NCBI RefSeq assembly: GCF_900696085.1
Contig: NZ_CAADFC020000029.1
Span: forward strand, 1 to 64,000
Direction of reading: 5' to 3'
DNA length: 64,000 nt
DNA from: Bradyrhizobium ivorense
Lineage (GTDB): Bacteria > Pseudomonadota > Alphaproteobacteria > Rhizobiales > Xanthobacteraceae
Shown here piece after piece: positions 52,022-60,638 of the stretch. The notes below the pieces were generated by a model that was not told where the DNA came from, did no database searches, and was given only the letters and a program-made list of their open reading frames with translations. The translations under genes and the position numbers were made by a program. Each line of letters starts with the position of its first letter. Within the stretch, counting starts at the first letter, position 1.

Positions 52022-53410
52022 CTACGCGGACGCGCGCGACGGCGCCGCCGGCTCAGGCGCAAGCTGCGGCTCCAGCGGCGCCAGGCGCTTGCCGAACTCG
52101 CGGCGCAGCAGCCACAGGCTCAAGGCTGCCTGCAGCGTGGTGGTCGCGATCGACAGATACCAGACGTGCTGGATCGCAAAGCCTGGAAGGGTCGAGAGCC
52201 AGATCACCGGCACCCCGTAGGTGAACAGACGCGCGGCCGAGCTCAGCAGCACCGGCCTGGTATTGCCGAGCCCCTGAAACATGCTGTTGCAGGTGAACAC
52301 CAAGCCCTGCGCCACCAGGTTGAACGAGACGAAGTGCAGGAACTGGGCCGCGACCGCCATGGTCTCGCGGTCGTTCGAGAAGCCGTCGAGCAGCCAGCCC
52401 GGCTTGAACTGCGCCAGCAAGGTGAAGCCGATCATCACGACGATGGCGATCGTCGCCGCCCTGACAAAGGTCTCGCGCACGCGCGCGGCATCGCCGGCGC
52501 CGAAGTTCTGGCCGGCGATCGGGCCCGCGGCGAGCGCGACCGCGAGCGCCGGCATCTGGATCAGGCCGAGCACGCGTGTACCGATGCCGAAGCCGGCCTG
52601 CGCCGCCGGGCCGAAATCGCGCAGCACGTAATAGATCACGCCCATCCAGAGGAAGATGATCGCGAACTCGCCGCCGGCGGGCAGGCCGACATAGAGGATG
52701 CGCTTCCACTGATCGAGCTGCGGCCGCCATTGCGCGGGATCGAAAGAGACATAGCGCTCGAGCTTGCGGAAATACACAAACAGCATCCCGACGCCGATCA
52801 GCACCGCGATCGAGCTGGCAAGGCCGGCGCCGGCAACACCGAGCGGATAGCCGGTGCCCCAGCCCGCGATCAAGACCGGCGCCAGCGCGATGTTGATGAT
52901 CACGGCGATCGCCTGCACCAGCATGCTCGGCCGCACGATGCCGGTGGCGCGCAGCGCCGAGCCCATCACCAGGGTTATGAATTGCAGCGCCAGCGCCGGC
53001 ATGAACCACAGCAGATAAAGCGTGCCGGCCTCGACGGTGGCCGCGTCGGCCGCGACCCCGCGCATATAGGGGCGCGACAGCAGGCCGCCCGCGACCAGCG
53101 TCACCAGCCCGAACAGCACCGACAGCACGATGGCCTGGCTGAACACCAGATTTGCGTCGCGCGGGTCCTTGCGTCCGACCGCCTGCGCGATCAGCGCGAC
53201 GGCGCCGACGCCGAGCACCTGCATCAGCGCGTTGATCAGGAATCCGGCATTGCCGGCCGCGGCCACGCCGGCGACCGCCGCATCGCCGAGCCCCGCGACG
53301 AAATACAGGTCGACCAGCTGGCAGATCATGATCGTGATCATGCCGACCACGATCGGTGGCGCCATCGTCAGGATGTGGCTCACGATGGAGCCGCGTGTCA
53401 GGTCTTTCAT
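52022..53410 (-). CDS. MATE-family efflux transporter
   Basis: A 462-residue protein with 12 predicted helices in two related halves, as in multidrug and toxic compound extrusion pumps driven by Na+ or H+. MATE-like segments include VDLYFVAGLGDAAVAGVA in the N-terminal half and GPIAGQNFGAGDAARVRE in the second half. The start at 53410 (MKDLTRGS) is preferred to 53455. It is downstream of the ABC gene with a ~66-base gap and probably in the same transcript. Its stop lies 17 bases beyond the convergent TauE gene. Confidence 0.9.
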   Translation of the reverse strand: MKDLTRGSIVSHILTMAPPIVVGMITIMICQLVDLYFVAGLGDAAVAGVAAAGNAGFLINALMQVLGVGAVALIAQAVGRKDPRDANLVFSQAIVLSVLFGLVTLVAGGLLSRPYMRGVAADAATVEAGTLYLLWFMPALALQFITLVMGSALRATGIVRPSMLVQAIAVIINIALAPVLIAGWGTGYPLGVAGAGLASSIAVLIGVGMLFVYFRKLERYVSFDPAQWRPQLDQWKRILYVGLPAGGEFAIIFLWMGVIYYVLRDFGPAAQAGFGIGTRVLGLIQMPALAVALAAGPIAGQNFGAGDAARVRETFVRAATIAIVVMIGFTLLAQFKPGWLLDGFSNDRETMAVAAQFLHFVSFNLVAQGLVFTCNSMFQGLGNTRPVLLSSAARLFTYGVPVIWLSTLPGFAIQHVWYLSIATTTLQAALSLWLLRREFGKRLAPLEPQLAPEPAAPSRASA

Positions 53411-53476
53411 CGTAACCCCCAAGGAGTCCCCGAAGCTGCGCGGCTGACGGAGCATCTGCCCGTCAGCCGCCCCTTG

Positions 53477-55333
53477 TCATTCCGCCGCCGCGACCTGGCC
53501 GAACTCGGTGGCCTGCCGCTCGAACAGCGAGCGGTAGATGCCGCCGGGCCGCGAGGTCAGCGCCTCATGCGTGCCCTGCTCGACGATCTCGCCGCGATCG
53601 AACACCAGGATCCGATCCATGCTGCGCACCGTCGACAGCCGGTGCGCGATCACGATCGAGGTGCGGCCTTTCATCAGCCGTTCCATCGCCTGCTGGATCA
53701 GCGCCTCCGATTCCGAATCGAGGCTCGAGGTCGCCTCGTCCAGGATCAGCACCGGCGCATCGGCCAGGAAGGCGCGCGCCAGCGCCACACGTTGCCGCTC
53801 GCCGCCTGACAGCTTGACGCCGCGCTCGCCCACCAGCGTGCCGTAGCCCTTCGGCAGCCGCATGATGAAGTCGTGCGCATTGGCAAGCCGCGCCGCCTGC
53901 TCGATCGCCTCCATCGAGGCGCCGGGCCGGCCGTACGCGATGTTCTCCGAAAGCGTCCGGTGAAACAGGATCGGCTCCTGCTGCACGATCGCGATCTGGC
54001 TGCGCAGCGATTGCTGCGTCGCCTGTGCGATGTCCTGACCGTCGATCAGGATTCTGCCGCCGGAGACGTCGTAGAGCCGCTGCACCAGCTTGACGAACGT
54101 GGTCTTGCCGGAGCCGGAGCGTCCGACCAGGCCGACCCGCTCGCCGGCATCGATGTCGACCGACAGCCCGTCATACAGCGGCCGGCGATGGCCGCCGTAA
54201 TGGAAGGTGACGTCGTCGAACACGATGCGGCCGCCCGCAATGTCGATCGGCCTGGCGTCGTCAGCGTCGACAATGCCGAGCGGCTCGCCATGGATCTGGA
54301 CCAGCTCCTCCATGTCGTTCACCGAGCGCTGCAGGTTGTTGATGTGCATCCCGACATCGCGCAGATAGGCATGGATGATGTAGTAGCTGGTCAAGACATA
54401 GGTGACGTCGCCCGGCGTGGCGCGGCCCGCCGCCCACAGCAGGATCGCGCCGCCGATCACCGACGCGCGAAAGCACAGCAGCACCACGAGCTGCGCCACT
54501 CCCGTATGGTTGTAGCGGAACCAGGTCCGCCGCACCCGGCGACGCCAGCGTCCGATCACGCCGTCGAGCCTGATATCCTCGCGCGCCTCGGCGCCGAACG
54601 ACTTCACCACCGCGTTGCAGGTCAGCGCATCCGCCAGCGTGCCGCCGACCTTGGTGTCCCACGCGTTGGAGACGCGCGCCGCCGGCGCGACGTAGCGGAC
54701 CTGGAAGGCCATGGTCATCGCGACATAGATCACCGCGCCGATTGCGATCACCGCGCCGAGCTGCGGCCAGTGCAGGCCGAGCAGGATCATCGAGCCGATC
54801 AGCACGACGACGGACGGCAGCAGCGCCATCAGGATGGTGTCGTTCAACAAATCGAGCGCCCACATGCCGCGCGTGATCTTGCGCACGGTGGAGCCGGCGA
54901 ACGAGTTGGCGTGCCAGTCGGTGGAGAACCGCTGCACCCGCATGAAGGCCTGCTGCCCGATGTCGGACATCGTCTTCAGCGTGAACGGCACGATGCTCTG
55001 GATACCGACGAAGCGCAGCATCACCGACAGCGCGCCGAGTGCGACGATGGCGACGAATGCGAGCATCGCCGCGTGGCGCGCGGCAGGGTCCGCCGCGCCT
55101 GATGTCAGCGCGTCGACCAGATGGCCGGAATAGACCGGCATGAACAGATCGGCCGCGGTGGCGCCGAGGAAACCCGCGGTGACGACGGAGGCGCGGAGCG
55201 GCTGCTCCAGCCAATGGCGGAAGACGAATGGCAGCACGATCCGGATCGCGGCCGGTCGCTTGGTCTTTTCAGAGATCATGGCCCATTCCGGCCACGCATC
55301 TCTTGCGCCGGCCGGCTCCATCTGAAGCGACAC
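53477..55333 (-). CDS. ABC exporter, fused membrane and ATPase domains
   Basis: A 618-residue half-transporter that must dimerise. A six-helix ABC_membrane domain spans about 40-330. The ATPase domain spans about 370-600: Walker A GRSGSGKTT, Q-loop IVQQEPILF, signature KLSGGERQRVAL, Walker B VLILDEATSSLD, and switch His in IAHRLSTV. The start is uncertain: GTG at 55333, ATG at 55321 or ATG at 55279 (MISEKTKR). The layout matches MsbA/BmrA-like exporters of lipids or drugs. It lies between a DHA2 pump and a MATE pump. A 23-codon frame lies about 100 bases upstream. Confidence 0.92.
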   Translation of the reverse strand: MSLQMEPAGARDAWPEWAMISEKTKRPAAIRIVLPFVFRHWLEQPLRASVVTAGFLGATAADLFMPVYSGHLVDALTSGAADPAARHAAMLAFVAIVALGALSVMLRFVGIQSIVPFTLKTMSDIGQQAFMRVQRFSTDWHANSFAGSTVRKITRGMWALDLLNDTILMALLPSVVVLIGSMILLGLHWPQLGAVIAIGAVIYVAMTMAFQVRYVAPAARVSNAWDTKVGGTLADALTCNAVVKSFGAEAREDIRLDGVIGRWRRRVRRTWFRYNHTGVAQLVVLLCFRASVIGGAILLWAAGRATPGDVTYVLTSYYIIHAYLRDVGMHINNLQRSVNDMEELVQIHGEPLGIVDADDARPIDIAGGRIVFDDVTFHYGGHRRPLYDGLSVDIDAGERVGLVGRSGSGKTTFVKLVQRLYDVSGGRILIDGQDIAQATQQSLRSQIAIVQQEPILFHRTLSENIAYGRPGASMEAIEQAARLANAHDFIMRLPKGYGTLVGERGVKLSGGERQRVALARAFLADAPVLILDEATSSLDSESEALIQQAMERLMKGRTSIVIAHRLSTVRSMDRILVFDRGEIVEQGTHEALTSRPGGIYRSLFERQATEFGQVAAAE

Positions 55334-55431
55334 GCGGACGGAATCCGGCCGCAGGCGTCGCGAAAAACAATCGGTAACGTGTTGGGAAGCTTGAGTGACC
55401 GGGGATCAGGCCCGATCAGAGCTGCTGGGAG

Positions 55432-55503
55432 CTAATGCGCGAGCGCGTCCAGCATCATCGAACGCGGGCGTGCGATCTGCATAAACGACGAAATCATGCG
55501 CAT
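55432..55503 (-). CDS. Possible 23-residue leader peptide before the ABC exporter
   Basis: A frame MRMISSFMQIARPRSMMLDA ending LAH, with GGGGAG six bases before its second ATG. It is followed after about 100 bases by the ABC exporter gene. Six methionines in 23 codons is unusual. It may be a translated leader or chance. Confidence 0.3.
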   Translation of the reverse strand: MRMISSFMQIARPRSMMLDALAH

Positions 55504-55609
55504 CTCCCCGGCTCGAGTGACAATATGAAACTTATAAATGCATCACGCCTGATTTGCAAGATGACAAGCGCGTGAGCGCGTCAAACCGCGCCGGTGTGGC
55601 CGTAAAGAC

Positions 55610-57202
55610 TCAATGCGCGTCGCCGCCGCTTTCGGCGAGCGAGGTCGGCTTGTTGACCAGCAGCACCAGCAGGCTGAGGGCGGCATAGAACAGCGCCAGC
55701 ATCAGGAAGGCGTCGCCATAGCCCATCACCGCGGCCTGGCGGTGCACGATCTGCGACAGCTGCTTCATCGCCATCATCGCGGAATCACCCAGGCCCTGCA
55801 TGCGCTGGGCGAGCATGTTGAGCGTCTCGACCGCGGTGGTGTTGCCCCAGGTGACGCGGTCGTGCAGCCGCGAGATGTGCAGGTCGGTGCGTTCGTTGAG
55901 CACCTGGTTGATGATCGCAAGCCCGACCGCGCCGCCGAGATTGCGCATCAGATTGTACAGCCCGGAGGCGTTCTTGACCCGGTCATGCGGCAGCGTGGCG
56001 AGCGCGATGTTGTTGGTCGGCACCATCGCGCACATCATGCCGATGCCGCGCAGGATCTGCGGCACCAGCAGCTCGTAGAAATCGTACTCGCGGGTGATCC
56101 AGGTCATCTGCCAGGAGCCGAGCGCGAAGGTGACGAGGCCGAAGGCAATGATGTAGCGCAGATCGACCTTCAGCATCAGCCGTCCGACCACCGGCGCCAT
56201 CAGGAACATCGCCGCGCCCGACACGAACATGGTCTCGCCGATCATCAGCGCGCTGTAGCCGCGGACCTCGGCGAGATAGCGCGGGTAGACATAGGTCAGC
56301 CCGTAGAGCCCGATGCCGATGCAGAACTGCAGGAAGCTGCCGACCGCAAAATTGCGGTTGGTGAAGGCGTAGAGGTCGACGATTGGCTCCTCCGCGGTCA
56401 GCACCCGCCAGAAGAAGGCGATCGCCGAGACGAAGCCGATCGCGGCACAGGTCGCCACCGAGGTGTCCTGCAGCCATTCGTATTGCGGGCCTTCCTCGAG
56501 CACGTATTCCAGCGCGCCGAGGAAGCCGCCCATGAAGATCAGGCCCCACCAGTCGAAGCGCTCCAGCAGTGCGAGATTTGGCTCGTCGAAATCGATCAGC
56601 AGCAATGCGCCGATGGTGATGCCGATGCCGGGCACCACGTTGATGAAGAACAGCCAGTGCCACGACATCAGGTCGGTGATGTAGCCGCCCACGGTCGGAC
56701 CGACGGTCGGCGCCAGCGTCGCGACCAGGCCGATGATCGGCGCCACGATGTGGAACTTGTTGCGCGGGAAGATCAGATAGGCCGAAGCGAACACCGTCGG
56801 GATCATGCCGGCGCCGAGAAAACCCTGCAACGCGCGCCACAGGATCATCTGCTCGATCGAGGAGGCGAAGCCGCACAACATGCTGGAGGCGGTGAAGCCG
56901 AACGCCGAGATCGCAAACAACAGCCGCGTGCCGAGCGCGCGCGACAGGAAGCCGGACAGCGGGATCGCGATCACCTCGGCGATCAGGTAGGCGGTCTGCA
57001 CCCACGAGACCTCGGTCGAGCTCGCCGACAGGCCGGCCTGGATTTCGTTGAGCGACGCCGAGACGATCTGGATGTCCAGGATCGACATGAACATCCCGAA
57101 CACCATGATGATGAACGCGATCAGCCGCTCCGGCCGAATGGTCTCGGAGGCGGGCGGCGCGGCGCTCGTCATCGATGGAGATGCGGTGGTGGTATCAGCC
57201 AT
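55610..57202 (-). CDS. DHA2-family MFS multidrug pump (EmrB type)
   Basis: A 530-residue transporter with 14 predicted helices. EmrB/QacA landmarks: LDIQIVSASLNEIQAGL in helix 1, SGFLSRALGTRLLFA after helix 2, and GPTVGGYITDLMSWHWLFFINVVPG (motif C) in helix 5. It works with an HlyD-type adaptor, and the neighbouring upstream gene is one (57414-58679). The 211-base gap between them is filled by a family F repeat. The HlyD-DHA2 pair and the divergent TetR gene form a standard drug-efflux unit. Confidence 0.92.
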   Translation of the reverse strand: MADTTTASPSMTSAAPPASETIRPERLIAFIIMVFGMFMSILDIQIVSASLNEIQAGLSASSTEVSWVQTAYLIAEVIAIPLSGFLSRALGTRLLFAISAFGFTASSMLCGFASSIEQMILWRALQGFLGAGMIPTVFASAYLIFPRNKFHIVAPIIGLVATLAPTVGPTVGGYITDLMSWHWLFFINVVPGIGITIGALLLIDFDEPNLALLERFDWWGLIFMGGFLGALEYVLEEGPQYEWLQDTSVATCAAIGFVSAIAFFWRVLTAEEPIVDLYAFTNRNFAVGSFLQFCIGIGLYGLTYVYPRYLAEVRGYSALMIGETMFVSGAAMFLMAPVVGRLMLKVDLRYIIAFGLVTFALGSWQMTWITREYDFYELLVPQILRGIGMMCAMVPTNNIALATLPHDRVKNASGLYNLMRNLGGAVGLAIINQVLNERTDLHISRLHDRVTWGNTTAVETLNMLAQRMQGLGDSAMMAMKQLSQIVHRQAAVMGYGDAFLMLALFYAALSLLVLLVNKPTSLAESGGDAH

Positions 57203-57223
57203 GGGCTACAGCTCGCTGCTTCC

Positions 57224-57358
57224 CAACACCTCTCCCCATTGGGGAGAGGTCGGCGCGCAGCGCCGGGTGAGCGGCCGCAGATCCCACGAGAGACGTAACC
57301 CCTCACCCGGATTGCATCTGACGATGCAATCCGACCTCTCCCACAGGCGGAGGTGGAC
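57224..57358. repeat. Dispersed CT-rich inverted repeat, family F copy 2
   Basis: AACACCTCTCCCCATTGGGGA leads the element, and CCTCACCCGGATTGCATCTG with a distal GACCTCTCCCACAGGCGGAGG ends it. A short inner stem GATTGCATC/GATGCAATC is present. It is related to 26152-26317 and lies between the adaptor and pump genes. Confidence 0.7.
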
Positions 57359-57413
57359 TGTCGATGCCGCAACTCTCTGATCCAACGTCATGGCGTTGCG
57401 CGCCTTCAATGCA

Positions 57414-58679
57414 TCACTGCGGATGGATAGCCATCGGCGCGTCGAGATCGGTCTCGCTGTCGGCGTCGGCGGCGCCCTCGCGGGTGTCGACGGTGGTGTA
57501 GACCGACATGCCGGCGCGCAGCAGGCCCTGCTTGGCGACGCTCGCGGGCACCCGGATGCGGACCGGCAGGCGCTGCACGATCTTGGTGAAGTTGCCGGTG
57601 GCGTTGTCCGGCGGCAGCAGCGTGAACACCGAGCCCGCGGCCGGCGAGATGCTGTCGACGATGCCGCTGAACTTGCGGAAGCCGTAGGCGTCGACCTTGA
57701 TGGTCACGTGCTGGCCGGGGCGGATGCGCTTGAGCTGGGTCTCTTTGTAATTCGCATCGATATAGACGCCCTCAAGCGGCACCACATTGCCGAGCCGCTG
57801 GCCGACATTGATGTAATCGCCGGTGTTGACCATGCGGTTGGAGAAGGTGCCGTCGACCGGCGCGCGAACCTTGGTGAATTCGAGATCGCGCTCGGCCCGG
57901 GCGAGCTGGGTCCGCAATTCGGCAAGCTGGGCGCGCGCTTCCGCCTGCTGCGCCTTGGTCACCTCGACATTGCTCTTGGCTGCGTCGTAAGCCGCCTTCG
58001 CCGAACGCACCGCCGCGGCGCCCTGGTCGCGGCCGGCTTCCGAGACTTCGTACGTCGCGCGCGAGGCAAAACCCTTGGTGTTGAGCGCCTGCTGGCGATC
58101 AAAATCGAGATCGGCGCGCTTCAGCCCGGCTTCGGCTGACGTGAGTTGCGCCTGCGCCTGCTCGACCGAACTTTCCGCGGCCAGAACCTGGCGGCCGATG
58201 CGCTCGATCGTCGCCTCCTGGGTCGCGATCCTTGTGCGCGCGGCGTCGACCGCGATGCGATAGTCGCCATCGTCGATCCGGAAGATCACGTCGCCGGCGC
58301 GCACGACTGCATTGTCGCCGGGCAGGATCGCGGCGATGTGGCCGGCGACGCGGGCGCCGAGCATCGAGTTGTTGGCGCGGACATAGGCGTCGTCGGTCGA
58401 GACGTAGAAGCGCCCGACCAGCAGGTAATAAGTGGCGTAGCTTGCGGCGGCGAGCGCGAGCAGGCCGACCACGCCGAGCATCACGAATTTGCGCTTGCCG
58501 GACTTTGGCGCCGCAGTTTTAGCGGGCGCGGCGGCCGGCTGCTCCGGCGCAGACGCCGGCGGCGCCTCGGCGGGGCGCTTGGCCTCGTCGGCAGTGGAAG
58601 CGTCGCGCGCGACCTCGCCCTCGGCCATCTCAGGCCCGGAACGAACGATGCGTGCAGCCTGGTCTCGTGCTGCGGCCAT
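57414..58679 (-). CDS. HlyD/EmrA-type membrane-fusion protein
   Basis: A 421-residue adaptor. A ~65-residue Ala/Pro-rich cytoplasmic segment leads to one membrane helix (about 66-88, VMLGVVGLLALAAASYATYYL). The EmrA start VSTDDAYVRANNSMLGARVAG and the biotinyl-lipoyl fold follow, a long coiled coil spans about 130-250, and the second lipoyl half is APVDGTFSNRMVNTGDYI. GGGGAG lies before the ATG at 58679. It carries substrates from the DHA2 pump across the periplasm. It diverges from the TetR gene at 58872. Confidence 0.93.
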   Translation of the reverse strand: MAAARDQAARIVRSGPEMAEGEVARDASTADEAKRPAEAPPASAPEQPAAAPAKTAAPKSGKRKFVMLGVVGLLALAAASYATYYLLVGRFYVSTDDAYVRANNSMLGARVAGHIAAILPGDNAVVRAGDVIFRIDDGDYRIAVDAARTRIATQEATIERIGRQVLAAESSVEQAQAQLTSAEAGLKRADLDFDRQQALNTKGFASRATYEVSEAGRDQGAAAVRSAKAAYDAAKSNVEVTKAQQAEARAQLAELRTQLARAERDLEFTKVRAPVDGTFSNRMVNTGDYINVGQRLGNVVPLEGVYIDANYKETQLKRIRPGQHVTIKVDAYGFRKFSGIVDSISPAAGSVFTLLPPDNATGNFTKIVQRLPVRIRVPASVAKQGLLRAGMSVYTTVDTREGAADADSETDLDAPMAIHPQ

Positions 58680-58763
58680 GGCCGAGGCTCCCCAAAGAAA
58701 AATCTCGATGCGTGCGGTGGCGGAAAAAGGGCCATCCAGCGCATCTTTGTCCCCAATGATACC

Positions 58764-58786
58764 ATTGACCGAACGGTTCGGTCAAT
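58764..58786. promoter_or_regulatory. Perfect 23-bp palindromic operator with overlapping divergent promoters
   Basis: ATTGACCGAAC-G-GTTCGGTCAAT is perfectly symmetric. On the plus strand its TTGACC (58765-58770) is followed after 17 bases by TATATT (58788-58793), a strong sigma-70 promoter toward the TetR gene. On the minus strand the mirrored TTGACC is followed after about 18 bases by TATCAT toward the adaptor gene. A repressor here would block both. Confidence 0.85.
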
Positions 58787-58871
58787 CTATATTCCCGTCG
58801 CGCGGATTATAACGCTTCGATTCTTACCTCGGCCCGTTTTGGGATTGAGTTCTTACCGAGAAGCTAAATCA

Positions 58872-59510
58872 ATGGTTGCAGCCCCGCCCAACCCCCTCCA
58901 CCTCGTCAGCGACGAGGAGCCGTCGAAGCGCCGCCAGATCCTGGACGGTGCCCGCAAGGTCTTCCTGGAGCTCGGTTTTGACGGCGCCAGCATGGGCGAG
59001 ATCGCGCGCGCTGCCGGGGTCTCCAAGGGCACCCTCTATGTCTACTTCCCCGACAAGGCCGGGCTGTTCGCGGCCATCGTCGAGGAAGAGAAGCTTGCCA
59101 ACAGCAAGGTCGCGTTCAATTTCGACCCCACCCGCGACGTCGACACCACCCTCCCCGAGTTCGGCCGCGCCTATGTCGCGGTGCTGTGCCGGCCCGGCGG
59201 CGGTTCGGCGATCCGCACCGTGATGGCGATCGCCGAGCGGATGCCCGAGCTCGGCAGCCGGTTCTACACCCATGTGATCGCGCACACCGTCGACCGCTTC
59301 GCCGCCTATCTCGAGGCGCGCGCCGCGCTCGGCGAGCTCGTGATCGACGACTATCAGCTCGCGGCCTGGCAGTTCATGCAGATGTGCCAGGCGACACTGT
59401 TCCAGGCGTTCATCTTCCAGGCCGCGCCTTCGCCCACACCTGAACGGATCGCAACCGTCGTCGACAGCGCCACCCGCGTGTTCTTTGCGGCGTACCGGCC
59501 AAAGGGATGA
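58872..59510 (+). CDS. TetR-family repressor of the HlyD/DHA2 efflux genes
   Basis: A 212-residue TetR protein. The helix-turn-helix spans about 20-65, with GEIARAAGVSKGTLYVYFPDKAGLF. The ligand-binding C-terminal half includes AIRTVMAIAERMPELGSRFYTHV. It is transcribed divergently from the efflux adaptor across the perfect palindrome at 58764-58786, so autoregulation and efflux control are likely. The start at 58872 is preferred over a longer frame that runs antisense through the adaptor gene. Confidence 0.93.
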   Translation: MVAAPPNPLHLVSDEEPSKRRQILDGARKVFLELGFDGASMGEIARAAGVSKGTLYVYFPDKAGLFAAIVEEEKLANSKVAFNFDPTRDVDTTLPEFGRAYVAVLCRPGGGSAIRTVMAIAERMPELGSRFYTHVIAHTVDRFAAYLEARAALGELVIDDYQLAAWQFMQMCQATLFQAFIFQAAPSPTPERIATVVDSATRVFFAAYRPKG

Positions 59511-59589
59511 TGCATCCGGACATCGACGTAGAGACCCGGCTGCAAGAACACGTACATCGTCATCACCCGCGAAGTCTCTACGCACTCGC

Positions 59590-59714
59590 TGTCATCGCCC
59601 GGCTCGACCGGGCGATCCAGTATTCCAGAGGCAGCGGTGCTTGAGACGAGAGGCCGCGGCGTACTGGATCGCCCGGTCCACGTGCGCAATCGCGCACAGG
59701 CCGGGCGATGACAG
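59590..59714. repeat. Dispersed inverted repeat, family D-like copy 3
   Basis: CTGTCATCGCCCGGCTCGAC and the distal CAGGCCGGGCGATGACAG form the outer stem, with inner GATCCAGTATTCCAGAGGCA and TACTGGATC blocks related to 11645 and 13186. It fills the gap before the GNAT gene. Confidence 0.75.
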
Positions 59715-59795
59715 CAGTGGGTGGGGACGCAGTGGTTACTGCGGCCAGATGGCGCGCTACTCTGCAGCGAACGTCAATGCGAGGTATCATTCGCC

Positions 59796-60638
59796 ATGAA
59801 CGACCTCACCATCAGACAGATGCTGCCGGACGAGATCGCGCTTGCGGTGGACTGGGCCGCGGCCGAGGGCTGGAATCCGGGTCTCGCCGACGCCGGCTGC
59901 TTTGCCGCCGAGGATCCCGCGGGATTTTTTATCGGCGAGCTCGGCGGGCAGCCGGCCGCGGTGATCTCCTGCGTGAATTACGGCGCGCATTTCTCCTTTC
60001 TCGGCTTCTACATCGTGCGTCCGGATCTGCGCGGCCGCGGCCATGGCTTACAGATATGGAACGCCGCGATCGCGCATGCGCGGCCGCGCGTGATCGGGCT
60101 CGACGGCGTGGTGGCGCAGCAGGCGAATTACCGGAAGTCCGGCTTCGAGCTCGCCTACGCCAACATTCGCTATGGCGGCACCATCGCGGCACCTCCTGCG
60201 CCGAAGGCCGGCATCATCGCACTCACCGATGCGCCGGAAGCGATCGTTGCGGCCGATGACGCCACGGTGTTTCCGGCACCGCGGCCGGCGTTCCTGCACG
60301 CCTGGATCACCACGTCAGGACATGTCGGGCGCGCGCTGCTGCGCGACGGCCGGCTGGCCGGCTGGGGCGTGATCCGTCCGTGCCGGAGCGGCCGCAAGAT
60401 CGGTCCGCTGGTCGCCGACGATCGCGCCGCTGCGGAAGTCGTGCTGTCAGCGCTGCTGGCAAGCACGGGCGGCGGCGAGATCTTCCTCGACGTGCCCGCG
60501 GTCAATCGCGACGCGGTGGCGCTGGCGCAGGACCTCGGACTTGCCCCGGTGTTCGAAACCGCGCGGATGTACACCGGCGCGATCCCGCGCTTGCGGATCG
60601 ATCGCGTGTTCGGAGTGACGACGTTCGAGCTCGGCTAG
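59796..60638 (+). CDS. GNAT-family N-acetyltransferase
   Basis: A 280-residue protein with an N-terminal GNAT domain (about 1-130): FIVRPDLRGRGHGLQIWN gives the acetyl-CoA pyrophosphate loop (RGRGHG). The C-terminal half resembles the YitH/HolE-type second domain of similar bacterial proteins (PRPAFLHAWITTSGHVGRALL...). The start at 59796 (MNDLTIR) is preferred to 59721. It is convergent with the monooxygenase gene and overlaps it by four bases. The acceptor is unknown. Confidence 0.85.
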   Translation: MNDLTIRQMLPDEIALAVDWAAAEGWNPGLADAGCFAAEDPAGFFIGELGGQPAAVISCVNYGAHFSFLGFYIVRPDLRGRGHGLQIWNAAIAHARPRVIGLDGVVAQQANYRKSGFELAYANIRYGGTIAAPPAPKAGIIALTDAPEAIVAADDATVFPAPRPAFLHAWITTSGHVGRALLRDGRLAGWGVIRPCRSGRKIGPLVADDRAAAEVVLSALLASTGGGEIFLDVPAVNRDAVALAQDLGLAPVFETARMYTGAIPRLRIDRVFGVTTFELG

